Shown: positions 1 through 12,485 of the stretch, in pieces
How positions within the stretch are numbered: position 1 is the stretch's first letter
Layout: each line of letters starts with the position of its first letter
Assembly (NCBI RefSeq): GCF_000165425.1
Contig: NW_001798955.1
Coordinates: forward strand, 248,001-312,000
Length of the DNA: 64,000 nucleotides
Source of the DNA: Paramecium tetraurelia
Taxonomy: Eukaryota > Ciliophora > Oligohymenophorea > Peniculida > Parameciidae
Reading direction: 5' to 3'
Made by a program: the position numbers and the translations under genes
The notes under the pieces: generated by a model
What the model saw: the letters and a program-made list of their open reading frames with translations, nothing else
Database searches by the model: none
Told to the model about the DNA's origin: nothing

Positions 1-99
1 AAAGCGGATAAGAAATCAACTTATAAGGTATGTATTAACGAATATTGATAATGTATATAAATATCAATCATAATATCTAAATAGAAAGTTTTAGATATT

Positions 100-519
100 T
101 CATTTATCGCAAGTCTTTTTGAGCTTATTCAATAAATGCTCTTTCATTGTTTTAACAGTATGAGATAATTAATCCAGAAAGAATTATATGGATTGACATT
201 ACTCTACTCTCTTTAAAATGGCAATGAATTCATTTTTGCTCAGAAGTCCACTTTTTTATGATTTCCTTTTACGAATTTTCCTAATTGCTTTACAGATAAC
301 AATTTCAGATTCTTTAGTGCCATAATAGTCGTGGTTGGAGAAGTTATAATCGAACAAACTTCCATTATTTGACAAGTTTTCAATAATAGATGGTTCAGGA
401 CTATGCAATCCAAACAATGATAGGCGCATATTTTGGTCCGATTATAGTAGACTAGGGTGATCTTCTTTAGTATCGATTTCTTATTCGCACTAAGAGAAGA
501 TAAAATCGTTGATCTCCAT
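100..519 (-). CDS. Hypothetical protein, basic C-terminal half
   Basis: A single open frame of 139 codons from ATG at 519 to TGA at 100-102, using TAA/TAG as Gln. The protein begins MEINDFIFSQCEQ; the middle has a run of basic residues (IRKIRKRKSQKS), followed by a helical, amphipathic C-terminus (LLNKLKKTCDK). No signal peptide or membrane segment is seen and I recognise no family. It starts only about 50 bp after the stop of the upstream importin-like gene on the same strand. The frame has sensible codon usage and a composition richer in G/C than the flanks, so it looks real, but the function is unknown. Confidence 0.6.
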
Positions 520-567
520 TTAGAATTATAATATATGTATCGAATATGATGAGCAATGTTATTTTAA

Positions 568-1479
568 TCAAAAAACGTTATATACGTCCGCAAAAATTTA
601 ATAACTTTAATTCTCTGATTCATTTTATTCATCTATCCAACCAGTCGTGAAAAGGATCTTATTTATCAATTTTCCATAGTTTTCATTATTTACATTTTTT
701 ATTAATACTTACTTCAAACCATACAATTCAAATAACTATAGAACATCCTTATTTTTGAGAGTATTAAATAAAAATGATATCATCTTCAGGTTGGCCTATA
801 GCTTATAAATGATACTTTTACATAAGTGATTTTCTCACATAATAATTTTATCAAATTATTATTATCCACTCTCTCTTAACAAAATTCTTCAAGCTGTTCA
901 ATTAAATTTGGATATTGCAAAATTAGCGATTCTATAAATTATAAAATACTGTATTCCTGATGTCTAACGAAAGCTCTGAGTAGCACAACGAAGGGCTAAG
1001 CATTATATTAGTACAATTACTTATGGCTCAATTATATTTGAATAATTTTATAATAAAAATATTATCTCTGCAAGCAAAGGTAAATATTCTGCATTTTCTT
1101 GTTGAGGATTCAAAAGCTGTTCTGTACAGAAGTTAAACACTTTATACATTTAATTCTAATAGGTATTATTTTTCTATATGTAAAATTTCATTGATTTTAA
1201 AATTTTGTAGGTCAATATTTGTCTTTTGCTTCCTCTGCCAATTTAAAACACTGCAAAGTAATCTGCACTTTCTTCAGAGATCTAATTGTGCTCTGAACAT
1301 GAGTCATTTTTCATATTATTAGCTTCCTATAGTTTCTCTATCTAATCACAGACAGCTTTTATTTTCATTGCTCTTTTGTATTTAAACCTTTTCTCCAACA
1401 TATCCCTTCTTAGTTTGCTCCTAAACATTTCTCTTTTTAGAGTAAGAATAGAAGAATTAGTGATCTAAGTGTTGTCCAT
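568..1479 (-). CDS. Importin-alpha-like protein with IBB-type N-terminus
   Basis: About 286 aa after removal of two introns, 1020..996 (25 nt) and 821..796 (26 nt). Residues 14-42 (LKREMFRSKLRRDMLEKRF and following basic residues) resemble the importin-beta-binding (IBB) domain of karyopherin alpha, a basic helix that docks on importin beta. The rest is helical with Leu-rich pairs (LPLLAEIIFLLQNYSNII) that could be a few armadillo-type repeats. Ordinary importin alpha is about 530 aa with ten ARM repeats and conserved W/N ladder residues; those are not visible, so this is either a short divergent paralog or another IBB-bearing protein. Family call is an inference from the N-terminus; gene structure is well supported. 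Confidence 0.55.
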
Positions 1480-1675
1480 ATTAATTTATATTTATAATTA
1501 TTAATATTCTCCAAATGAATAATTTAAGGCAAGTATTATTAATTATTTTACTAATACTTCCATGGCTGTAAATTAATATTTATTTCCACTCTCTAAAGAT
1601 TGATATTTCAAACACTAAAAATGATTCTAACTTCTAGGATATATTATAATATTTAGATAAATAACTAAATAAAGT

Positions 1676-2131
1676 TCAAACTCTGGAGCCTTTTTAGTGG
1701 ACTTAGGTTATGAGTTATTGTTTCACCTGTCCGAGAAAATCCTCCATACTGTCTATCATTTATTTTATCTATTGAAATTGTTGGATTTATTGAGCTGGAT
1801 TGCTTTGTTTGACTTAAGAAAAGAAGTCCCTTGCAGCATTTAAGATTGGATTGGAAGTGGTTTTTGGTTATTTTCTATACTTTTTAGTTTTTTTGTCTAT
1901 TTTTTTGGTGATCTTGAGGATTTTTTCGACAGAGTCTAATGGATTATTGAGTTCTTATTCTTCATCTATTGTGTCAGATTAAAACGGTAATGATTGTACT
2001 GAAAAATCCTCTTGGATGTATTTCATTCTAGGAGAAGGGCGCCCCAGCAAAATAGGAGATAGCAACATTATCTGATTCGAATCCTCGTTCCAAGTATTGA
2101 GATCTTGTTCATCTGAGAATGTGTTCTCCAT
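1676..2131 (-). CDS. Hypothetical protein, Q-rich coiled-coil C-terminus
   Basis: Intronless frame of 151 aa, ATG at 2131, TGA at 1676-1678. N-terminal half is acidic and Ser/Asn-rich (MENTFSDEQDLNTW). A lysine-rich helix follows (ILKITKKIDKKTKKYRKQ), then a Gln-rich helical stretch (QQIQQFQQIKQMIDSMEDF) predicted to form a coiled coil. No recognised domain. Many of the Gln codons are TAA/TAG, so a standard-code search would miss it. Downstream neighbour on the same strand is the IBB protein about 200 bp away. Confidence 0.55.
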
Positions 2132-2446
2132 TTATAAAAAATAATTATTAAATATCTTATCATTCAACTTAGAATATAAACATCCGAATTCCTGTTAAGA
2201 ATCGTCATAATTGAAAAATAAATCCATTTAATAAAAGCATTTTCATTAATTGTCTTAAATTTTACTTTAAAATTAAATATAGTTTATATTGAAAAAGGCG
2301 TGGCTCAATATTAGTTTATAATATGTTGTTATTTATAATTACAAAATTATTTATTAATTTTTTTTTTTAAAATAAAAAAAGATCAAAATTAAAGAGTCAT
2401 GTGATATAAAATGTGTTCTAAGAGCGGGTTATTTTATTTAAAATTT
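2132..2446. other. AT-rich intergenic region between divergent genes
   Basis: Holds the promoters of the divergently transcribed 1676-2131 (minus) and 2447-2980 (plus) genes. Very AT-rich with A and T runs (for example around 2365-2385). No open frame, RNA gene or repeat was seen in it. Confidence 0.6.
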
Positions 2447-2980
2447 ATGTCTTCTGCTTGTTAAGATAGTTCGACTAGAGGCATTTTCTAGAAGTAATTA
2501 TTCTACTCAATTCTCGCTTAGGGCAAAAAGCAACAACAATTATGAGTAAGTAAATGAGGAGAAGAAGAAAACAGAGATTTGCAAGAACTTTCTTTTCAAG
2601 GGGTCCTGCAAATATCAGGAGAATGTACAGATAATTAAAATTAGTGTTCATTCGCCCATGGAGACAACGAATTAAGAGATAGAGTACCTGCGAATGAGAA
2701 CTTCAAAACAAAGCCATGCAAGAACTATCATAAGTTTGGAACTTGCTCCTATGGATTAAGGTGTTAATACTTGCACTCGGAAATAAAGGACAAGATTAAA
2801 TGGTGGGGCTACTTACAGAAATAGTTTAAAAAGAATATGGTTCCATTTACTTTTCCATGGGAAAAGCAAGACAAGACATCATAGATCTAAAGAATAGACA
2901 TTCTGAGATTTTAAAGAGTATTTAAAGATTATCAAGAGGTAGAATAATAACTATCATATTTTAAAAACCTTTGTGTATGA
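2447..2980 (+). CDS. Tandem CCCH zinc-finger protein (TTP/TIS11-like)
   Basis: 161 aa after removing introns 2494..2521 (28 nt) and 2625..2644 (20 nt). Two zinc fingers of C-x8-C-x5-C-x3-H type are complete: CKNFLFKGSCKYQENCSFAH and CKNYHKFGTCSYGLRCQYLH, each preceded by a basic-aromatic lead-in (KKKTEIC, FKTKPC) as in tristetraprolin/TIS11 proteins, which bind AU-rich RNA in 3' UTRs and promote mRNA decay. The 20-nt intron lies exactly between the second and third Cys of finger 1, and the finger only becomes complete after splicing, which confirms the model. Linker between fingers is close to the TTP length. C-terminal 60 residues are helical and unassigned. Likely cytoplasmic/nuclear RNA-binding regulator. 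Confidence 0.9.
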
Positions 2981-3038
2981 GGAATTTATGTTTTAATAAT
3001 AATAATAATAAGCTATAAATATATGAACAATTTAGGAC

Positions 3039-3471
3039 TCACTTGATCTTCTTAAATTCAGCATTATTCTTTAAGATTGCCTGATAGAAGGTGTCCTATA
3101 ATTTGAAGGCTTTTTCTCTTAAATCTTCCATGCATTTCTTTAAGCACATGTTTTGTTTGAGGTTATCCTATTGGTAGGAGTCTTTGCATTTTTATTAGCA
3201 TCCTTGATCTTCAATTTCAATCTTGTTGAATGACTATTGCAATTGGACTGAGTTCGATTACATTCTCTCATCAATGGCAGCAAAACATTTATAATACAAA
3301 TCAGGCTATTATGAATTTTATTTGAAACAATTGATTTTCTCATCCAAAGTTTATTTCTATTGTGAAACAGAATAGTACTTAATAAAGGTTGTAATGAGGA
3401 CTGTATTTATTTCGTAGATCTGTAGTTAAATTCTTGTACATCATCCTAATCTCTGTTTATTAATCGTCCAT
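3039..3471 (-). CDS. Twin CX3C protein (small-Tim or FAM136A-like)
   Basis: 136 aa with one 22-nt intron (3378..3357). The C-terminal part has two CX3C motifs, CQQKC and CLKKC, 13 residues apart, plus an extra upstream Cys pair region (YYKCFAAIDERM). Twin CX3C proteins fold as a disulfide-linked helical hairpin in the mitochondrial intermembrane space and are imported by Mia40. Size and the helical stretch before the motifs resemble FAM136A (DUF842) as much as the Tim8/9/10/13 chaperones, which are shorter. No presequence is expected for either family. Which of the two it is cannot be settled here. Confidence 0.65.
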
Positions 3472-3504
3472 AATTAAATAATTTTATTTATTAAAAACAA
3501 TATG

Positions 3505-4750
3505 TCATTTATTTTTAATTGGATCTGCATTAGATGCTTTGTCATCTGGCTTCTCTGGGTCTGCTTCGTAAGCCCAAAATTGAAGAAGAGATTTGTCTAG
3601 ATAAGCCTTGATTAGAACACTCAAGGTGCATCCTGGAACTAAAAACAACAATGCTGGTTAAGGATGGCCTGATAAAATCATAACAGCCAAAGTAGTCACA
3701 ATTCCTATAGCATAACCTACAAAACACCACAAGAAATAAGTGATTTTGATTTCAGAAATCTTCTTTACTTTTTCAATCTATCTATCCACATCATATTTAA
3801 GACACATGCCAACAAAGATTCCAGGCACAACAATATCACCCAAACCTAAAATACTGTATTTTGTAAATGGATTTCCTTCATCATTCAAAGCAGTAAATGG
3901 GAATTATAATTTGATAGGAGCATCAATGGACTTTGCAACTGTAACCATCACATCAGTTCCATAAACCCAGAAAATATCATAGAAAAAGAGTCCCCAAAGC
4001 ATCAGGTAAACAATCTTAATAATAATTACATTATATATCTATACCTTGAAATTTGGAATCACTGTAAAATTTGCAACTCCTGAAACTGTGAAGGCAATGC
4101 CAAATAGATTGTTGCAAATCCAATTTTTAGATCCTAAATACACACCCAAGGGAAGCATTGAAACAAGGAATGATATGAAATTCAACTTAGTTAATTGGAT
4201 ATCAATTTCCTTGCTTGTAAATATCAAATTTAAATTGAATTTCTTTTCTACTACTATTTTAGTAGAGTAATCAATTGGGAATAATCTTTCGATTGCATCT
4301 TCTATGATTCCCATCAAACATAAGACCTTGAAATTTAATTGAATTTCATTACTCCTACTGCTGAGAAAAACAAAGTTATGCCAGTCTTGAGAAATGCTTC
4401 ATCTAAATATTTCAACAATAGATAGAGTCCAAATAAATAGGCAGATAAATAGAGTGGAAATTGTAGAGCATCCTTTTATGTCATTTTATCTTCTTATTAT
4501 TTCTCCTCCTTCTCCAACTTGTTGTTTTCTATTTTTAATTTAAATATGTACCTTTGTTATATTTTATTTTGGATGTTGCCATAGCTCCTATATAGAGACA
4601 AGCCAAAGATTGAACGACTAATTAAACACCCGCTGGAACCTCTGTAATTAGTGGCAACACGTGGATAAACAATAAACTTGCCAAAGACAAGTACACATAT
4701 TGTGGTCTTAAGAAATGGGTTACAGGTTTGAACTCTTCGGTAGGAGCCAT
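3505..4750 (-). CDS. SPP: Signal peptide peptidase (GxGD intramembrane aspartyl protease)
   Basis: 388 aa after removal of three introns (23 nt at 4529-4551, 26 nt and 30 nt). All three family signatures are present in order: YD in a membrane helix (WGLFFYDIFWVYG), the loop GLGDIVVPGIFVG with the second catalytic Asp, and the C-terminal QPALL motif, whose Q is encoded by TAA at 3658-3660. About nine hydrophobic segments. These ER enzymes cleave signal-peptide remnants and type II membrane proteins inside the membrane. The C-terminus ends in a short Lys/Asp tail. Two of the introns end in AAG rather than TAG. Divergent from the uS15m gene 32 bp away, so the two share a very short promoter. Confidence 0.95.
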
Positions 4751-4782
4751 TTTTTTACACGTATTAAAAATAATTTTATTAT

Positions 4783-5424
4783 ATGCTTACAAAATAATTC
4801 CAATTATTGAGAAGTGTTGCATTCTTTTCAAGAGTTAAAGTAGGATTGAATAGTGAAATTTATGTTAGAAAATCACATAAATACTTACACTCTATCTATG
4901 AGAAAGAATCACCAATCGAAAATGCATAATAAATTGTTAAGGACTTTAATTTGACCTTGGGATAAAGGTATTAACATGGATTTGAACCTGAAGAAATGAA
5001 AGATGCATCACCCTTAGTTCAAAAAGCTTTTGGACTTAATAATGCGACTGATGGTTAAATTGTTGCTTATCGAATTTAATAAGCAATTAAAAAATATCAA
5101 AAATGGCCATTAGACACAGCAAGTGCATTAGTCAAGGCTGCAGTTTTGAATGAGAGAGTTATCTCATTAATGAATCATATGGAAAAAAACAGATAGGACA
5201 AATATTGTGCTTTGACACTTACAAAATTATTAGCAGCTAGAAGAACGGCCATGTATTATTTGAGAACTCATGACTATTAAGGATTTCTTTGGTTAGTTGC
5301 TGATTATGGTTTGAAAGATCTCAAATATCATAATCATAATTACTTAAGACACAGACATGTAGCTGCTACCAAAACCAAAAGATATACAAGAAAAGACACA
5401 AACAGAACAAGATGGGCATTATGA
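4783..5424 (+). CDS. uS15m: Mitochondrial ribosomal protein uS15
   Basis: Intronless, 213 aa. The C-terminal half carries the uS15 core: a helix (MNHMEKNRQDKYCALTLTK), then LLAARRTAMYYLRTHDY and WLVADYGLKDL, matching the KRRRLLDYLKK-x-YxxLIxxLGLR pattern of bacterial S15. The N-terminus (MLTKQFQLLRSVAFFSRVK) is basic and hydroxylated, typical of a mitochondrial presequence, and there is an N-terminal extension of about 100 residues and a basic tail (RHRHVAATKTKRYTRK). It binds the central domain of small-subunit rRNA. Role as the mitochondrial rather than cytosolic protein is inferred from the presequence and the divergence. Confidence 0.85.
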
Positions 5425-5822
5425 TATATATATATATTAGTATATTATGCAATCAAATAACAATAAAATAGTTGTGATATATTGATATTGTCTCTTTTTT
5501 TTAATTAATTCTAATTCCTTCAATCTGTTTATTTTCTATTTTAATTTTATCCATTTAGCATTCTTTTCGGAAACCTTAATAAATTGTTTTAAATAAATAG
5601 AAATCTTTTTAATTTTTGAAGATTATGTTATAAGATGATTTCCATTTATTTCATTAAAAGTGAAAATATGTCATGATTTAACATTTTTAGAGAATTGTTT
5701 AAGTAGATAAGTCTTAAATAACTTAGAATTGGAGAGTATTAAGTGATAGAGGACTTAGTGGTATTGGATAGACATGTAATATAAATTATAATTTTCTTAA
5801 CTTATTTTATTATATTATCACA
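5425..5822. other. AT-rich gap, no gene seen
   Basis: About 400 bp between the uS15m stop and the kinase start, with a (TA)n run just after the stop and T-rich tracts. Short frames only, broken by TGA. It probably contains the 3' end of one gene and the promoter of the next. Confidence 0.5.
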
Positions 5823-7635
<1,813 letters not shown>

Positions 7636-7807
7636 ATTCATATATTAAATAATTTAATTTTGAAATTAAAAATTTTAATAAAAATATAAAATGCATTAAT
7701 TTTATGATTCAATTTAGTATCAAGATAGAGTTGTTAACTCTGTTGATATTAGAAATCTCTCCTTCTTTATATCAATCTCCAAGCAAAACTCAGAACAATC
7801 CAACTAA

Positions 7808-9172
7808 TCAATCTTTGTTGTTCTAGAGGCAACCTAATAGAAAAATAAAGCATATATTCCAATTCCACATAACCAAATCAAATAATAATTATAATTTTCT
7901 AATAGGTATTAAATCAGCCCTTCAAAAATGAATTAGAATGTTATACCAGTTGCTAAATATATGCATATTCATACATAACAAGGCAATGAATGTTGCTGAT
8001 ATTGAACTTTTAGTGTTTTTGTAGATATAAGAGTATGCCAATGTGATATTAATCAAATTTAACAACCAAACACTTATTAGTGATATTTTCAATAGCAAAT
8101 CTCTATATGGAAATAGTAAACCTTCCTCATTTGCAAGTAAGCAAATTATGAAAACTCCTGAGATTACTAAAAATATCGCAATTTTACTTACTAATTTCAT
8201 ATATTGAAAACACAACAATTAGTCTTATTTCTAATACATTAGCCTTAATCATTTTTGTCATATAATAAGGGAGTGCACAAGCTATAGGAAATGCTAAGAT
8301 TTCAAGAAATTGAATTTATTTTTCAGTAAATGAAGTCTTTTTCATATGTAGATGAGCTAAATTGATAGGCATCTGTCCAATTCGAAAAAAAAAGAAAAAA
8401 AGAAATAGGATAATCAAATAACGATTAGAAAAAGCGTTAAATGCTGCCTTATATGTCTCCATAACCTAATATGGATTATTAAAAATACATCTTAATTATT
8501 CGTATTTTCTTTGTAGATGATGAAACAACAAGCTACTGCCAGTCCTATTGATAGGTATGATAAATCTTGGAATGCAACTTAAAATTATAGCAATAATATC
8601 CATACTTTATAATGTAATGTATGGAATTTCCTGAGGACTAGTGTAGATATAAGTGTTACAGAAATCAAGAGAGTTAAACATTTAAAAGATGTAAGCTCCA
8701 ATAAAACCACCAATGATAATTCCTAAAAATTAAGCTACTGCCCCATATCCTCTATCTTCTCTATCTAAACTTTCAACAAGCCATGCTGCTATGATTAAAT
8801 CAATAAGCGATTAAACACAAAAAATCCAAAATAAATTCCAAAACAACGTTGACTAATCCAAAGTTTAAAAGTTTGAAATATATAGCAATACTCTAACTTA
8901 TTATTTTTATGAACATACCCTAGAAAAGCATATAAAATTGTTAATTAACTTCTTCTTCTACCAAACTTCTCTAAGCTTATTGAATCTATCAAAGGTGCAA
9001 GTATATATCTAAATAGATAAGGTAAGAGAATCAAAAATGAAAATTTATAAGTGTTTATTTCAGCACCTTTCTCTTTGAGCTCGGATGGCACACTTTATAA
9101 ACTCAATCCTAACAAGATTCCTTCATGACAATAAAGTATTGAAAGGGGCACTAAATTATTGATGAAAACCAT
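7808..9172 (-). CDS. Acetyl-CoA transporter family protein (SLC33A1/AT-1-like MFS)
   Basis: 428 aa with three introns (26, 25 and 27 nt). N-terminal pattern PLSILYCHEGILLGLS followed by YILAPLIDSISLEKFGRRRS matches SLC33A1/AT-1, where the helix 2-3 loop reads APLVDS..FGRRKSW. About ten hydrophobic segments follow, and the C-terminal pair (SSISATFIALLCMN and SNW) fits the AT-1 pattern GTYMTLLN..NLGGNWP. AT-1 imports acetyl-CoA into the ER for protein and glycan acetylation. The last intron (ending GAAG) skips a TGA at 7922-7924; without it the protein would stop there, but with it the final W..D.....W segment typical of the family is regained and the frame closes at 7808. Stop codon lies 26 bp downstream of nothing else; start is 26 bp from the previous gene's stop. 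Confidence 0.75.
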
Positions 9173-9197
9173 TATGTAATAATTTAAATAAAAATAC

Positions 9198-10096
9198 TCA
9201 TGTATAATATGGATCTTGAGCAGATTTTTTACGAAGAAAGAAATCGCGTGAATAGTCTTTTGGGTTTTTTATCTTACTCTAAAAGAATTGATGATCGTCA
9301 GAATTCTAAAACATTAGGATATTATTTATTACTTTAGATAGAGATTTTCTTCTTTTAAAGAAATCATATTGGAAATCTTCTTCTTCAGTGTTACTACTTA
9401 GTTCTGAAGAGGAATGAGTTGCTTATAAATCAAATTGAGGTCTAGGTTATGATTTCAAATCCTTACAATTATAATTTTTATAATTACTTTTTGACATTTG
9501 CATTTTCCTTAGATCATCTCCAAAGATTTCTTTAGAGCCAACAATGAATTTTCATTATCTATCTTCTATTTTACTAAAAGCTCTTCCAACCATTCATTTT
9601 TTTAAATCAATTATGAGACTTCACTTTAGAATTCCTTCTACATTAGTTTAACTTTATTTTTCAATTCGTGTTCTCTTTATTTATAACGATTCAACTCATT
9701 GGCCAATAATCTGTTTGATAGATTGAGTTCCTTGATTTTTTGATCTTGCTGAGTATTCTTTTTTACTCCAGGTCTGAAATGAAGTTCTGATTGTCTGTGA
9801 TATTCTATTGCATTTTCCACAAATTTTAAGAAATCAGATTCAGTTGATTTGGTTTCTCTTTAAACTGATTCTCTCATAAAATCACTATCACTTTTAGAAT
9901 TGTTCAACTTAAAAAACTAATCAAATAATTTTTCTCCTTCCAATTCTTCCAAATCTGTTATTGGAGTACCTTGTCTATAAGTATTCTACAAAGAAGATTT
10001 TGCTCTTTAGTGTTTTTATGTATCTGAAGGATTATGTTAAAACATAAGATTATCTTAACGTAATCCAAATGACTATTAATCATTTGGAGTCCTCAT
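9198..10096 (-). CDS. Coiled-coil protein, unknown
   Basis: About 290 aa with one clear intron (26 nt, GTAATT...GTAAG); a second perfect 27-nt intron candidate near 9330 (GTAATAAATAATATCC...TTTTAG) keeps the frame and may also be removed, giving 281 aa. Residues about 100-190 are a continuous heptad-rich helix (IKELNLSNRLLANELNRYKQ, then KLMQKEFQSEVSQLIQK) followed by a Cys pair (GKCKCQK). The tail is Ser/Asp-rich then basic. Start chosen at 10096 because the upstream ATG at 10183 leads into TGA with or without its candidate intron. Ends 26 bp before the start of the transporter gene. No family recognised; cytoskeletal or basal-body role would be a guess. Confidence 0.6.
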
Positions 10097-10200
10097 TTAT
10101 CTGAGTTCTCTAGAATTGATTAACTGTAATATATACTTGCATAGTTGATAGTTTGCTTTCCTGACAGTTAACTAAGTGACATTTTAATTAAAAAATAATA

Positions 10201-11583
10201 ATGAATAAATCCCAAATACAATATTGCACTCGTCAACATAAAGCTGGTCAAGAGAGGATTATCTCAATTTGCATGAATAAACATTGTCAGATTAGATTAG
10301 CATGTAGCTATTGTTATTAGGATTATCATTTAAATCATGTTCAAGATCTGATACCAATAAAAGAATTCGAAGCAGTAGCTTTGAATACTTATAATGAATA
10401 GAAGCATTTTGAATTTATTAGTTTAATAGATGAAAAAGCAAAGATTTTGTAGAGTTTGAAAAACAAATTGCATGAGTATGTTTCTCAATTGGAAGCAGAA
10501 TTCAATTTGGATTGTGACAATTTAATATAGAGTTTTGTTTATATTTAGAATACACTACTTAAACTGTGTCACTGCCATTAACATTCTATCAAAGAGGAAG
10601 AATTATTGACTGTCATTAATAGATATAGTAATGTTGAATATAATTCAATTAAGCAATCTATCATGTCACAATTGAATAGACCAATAGAATGCATTATGAA
10701 ATTGCATGATATTGTGAGTAAAGAGTGCAAAATGATTTAGAGAAAGAAATTTATAAATTCTTATATTTAGGAGAAGGAATTATAAAACTTTTATTAAGAA
10801 AATGTATTGGATTATAAAATGGCACCCAAGAAACACTCCTTGATAAGAGGAACCATGTTTACATAGGAATTTATGGAGTTGGAAGGCAAAAACAAACATT
10901 ATTATGGTGAGATTCATAAAGGAGTGCCTTATGGTCAAGGGATACTCATTCAAATAGATGATCAAAAGATAGAAGAAGGAATTTGGATTGATGGAAATTT
11001 ATCATGGGGATAAAGATCAATTTAATTAAAAGGTGTGCCCTCTATAGTGTGTGGTGAAATGATTGATGGAGTTATTAATGGCTTAGGCAAAATGATATGC
11101 AAAGATGGTGATTCGTAATTAAAATTAAGTTATATCTAATAGTTATACGGGAGAATGGATTAATGGATAGAAGCATGGAATGGGAATATATAAGTATGCA
11201 AATGGTGACATGTATAAAGGAGAATTTAAATTCGATTTGAAGGATGGATAGGGTACATATAAAGCTCATAATGGGGATATTTACATTGGTTAATTTGAGA
11301 AAGGGATTAAAAATGGGGATGGGAAGTACATTTCTAAAAAAGAGGATACTTATATTGGGAAATTTAAGGATGACAAAATAGATGGAGAGGGTACATATAA
11401 ATATCATGACGGGAAGATGTATGATGAAATATAATTTTGGTTAGTCAATAAGGAATGCATAAGAATGGTCATCCAACTGGAGTGCATATGATATATAAAA
11501 ATGACTTACATCATCCAATTTAATAGATTACGTATGATGATGATGGAAAAGTGATTGAAACAATAAATTTATAAAAATAATGA
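10201..11583 (+). CDS. MORN-repeat protein with Cys/His-rich N-terminus
   Basis: 442 aa, two introns (28 and 26 nt). N-terminal 45 residues contain YCTRQHKAGQE, CMNKHCQIRLACSYCYQDYH: a Cys/His array resembling a B-box-type zinc module. The middle is coiled coil (LQSLKNKLHEYVSQLEAEF). From about residue 250 there are MORN repeats: YYGEIHKGVPYGQG, YTGEWINGQKHGMGIYKYANG, YKGEF..GQGTYKAHNG, YIGKFKDDKIDGEGTYKYHDG. MORN repeats form extended beta hairpins that bind membranes or scaffolds. The B-box plus coiled coil plus MORN order recalls the TRIM-like MORN proteins that are numerous in Paramecium. Its TGA (11581-11583) overlaps the ATG of the next gene. Confidence 0.85.
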
Positions 11584-12260
11584 AATTTCTGATACTAGCA
11601 ATCTCTCTCTTCATAGTCAATAGTAGTAGGTTGACTGCAGATATTTATGTGGAGTCCCTTTGCCCTTATTGCATGATGTTTATTAAAGATTCACTTTATA
11701 CGGCAATTACAACTCCAGACATCGAATAAATGGTTCACATAAGATTAATTCCTTACGGAAATACTAAAAGAAAAATTGTCGCTGGAAAATGGGTGTTCAC
11801 TTGCCAACATGGCGAAACTGAATGCTATGGGGATTTGATTGAATTATGTGCACAAGATAGTATAGTCAAAGCATTGGGAGCTGCAGCAGCAGAAATTCCT
11901 AAGGCTGGAGTTGTCCATTGCATGGAAGACTTTATTTAGAAGCCTTATACAAATAACTCATTTGTTTAAGCAGCATACCATTGCCAATAATATTATCCAT
12001 ATGATGCAAATGAGGTCATCAATTGTGCTAGTGTATTAATTTAATGATATCCCTAGAATTCAAATGGAGAATTGTTACATTTAGTTGCTGCTGATGAAAC
12101 TGATAATCTTATTCCCAAACATCTGGGAGTTCCTTGGGCAGTGGCTAATAAGAAATATACTGAAGAATCTGGCGATGAAATCATCAATAATTTGCTTAGA
12201 TGGGCATGTCAAAATTATGATGGAGAAAAAATTGCAGCATGTTATACTTAACAGGAATGA
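11580..12260 (+). CDS. GILT-type lysosomal thiol reductase
   Basis: 218 aa, one intron (24 nt near 12029-12052). A cleavable signal peptide is clear (MKFLILAISLFIVNSSRLTA). The active-site CxxC is CPYC in VESLCPYCMMF, and the GILT signature CQHG-x2-EC-x2-N-x2-E-x-C is present as CQHGETECYGDLIELC, with D replacing the usual N. Further conserved features: HIRLIPYGN, LGVPWAVAN. GILT enzymes are secreted to lysosomes, where they reduce disulfides of endocytosed proteins, which suits a phagotroph. The start codon is A11580, four bases inside the preceding gene's last codons; no other ATG gives a signal peptide. Confidence 0.9.
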
Positions 12261-12485
12261 TTTATTCAAGTTATAGAATTACATAAACTAAACTGTTTTT
12301 AGTATTTCAGAATCTCCAAATACTTAAATTGAATTTCTAAACTCTCATCTATAAAACCGATGTTGTACTACAAATATTGGACTTTATTATAAAATAATTA
12401 TAGTTTAAATGAGAGGGAGCTTAGAGTATATGTCAATATTCAATGATTATATTATTATATAAATATCAGCCATTTCGTATTGTAT

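Noticed and set aside
7922..8218. Stand-alone membrane protein MLCFQYMKLVSKIAIF read in standard code.
   Set aside because: Its first 20 residues are intron and shifted frame; the rest is the C-terminal part of the SLC33A1-like gene.
10097..10183. Upstream ATG at 10183 as start of the coiled-coil gene.
   Set aside because: It runs into TGA whether or not the 27-nt intron candidate is removed.
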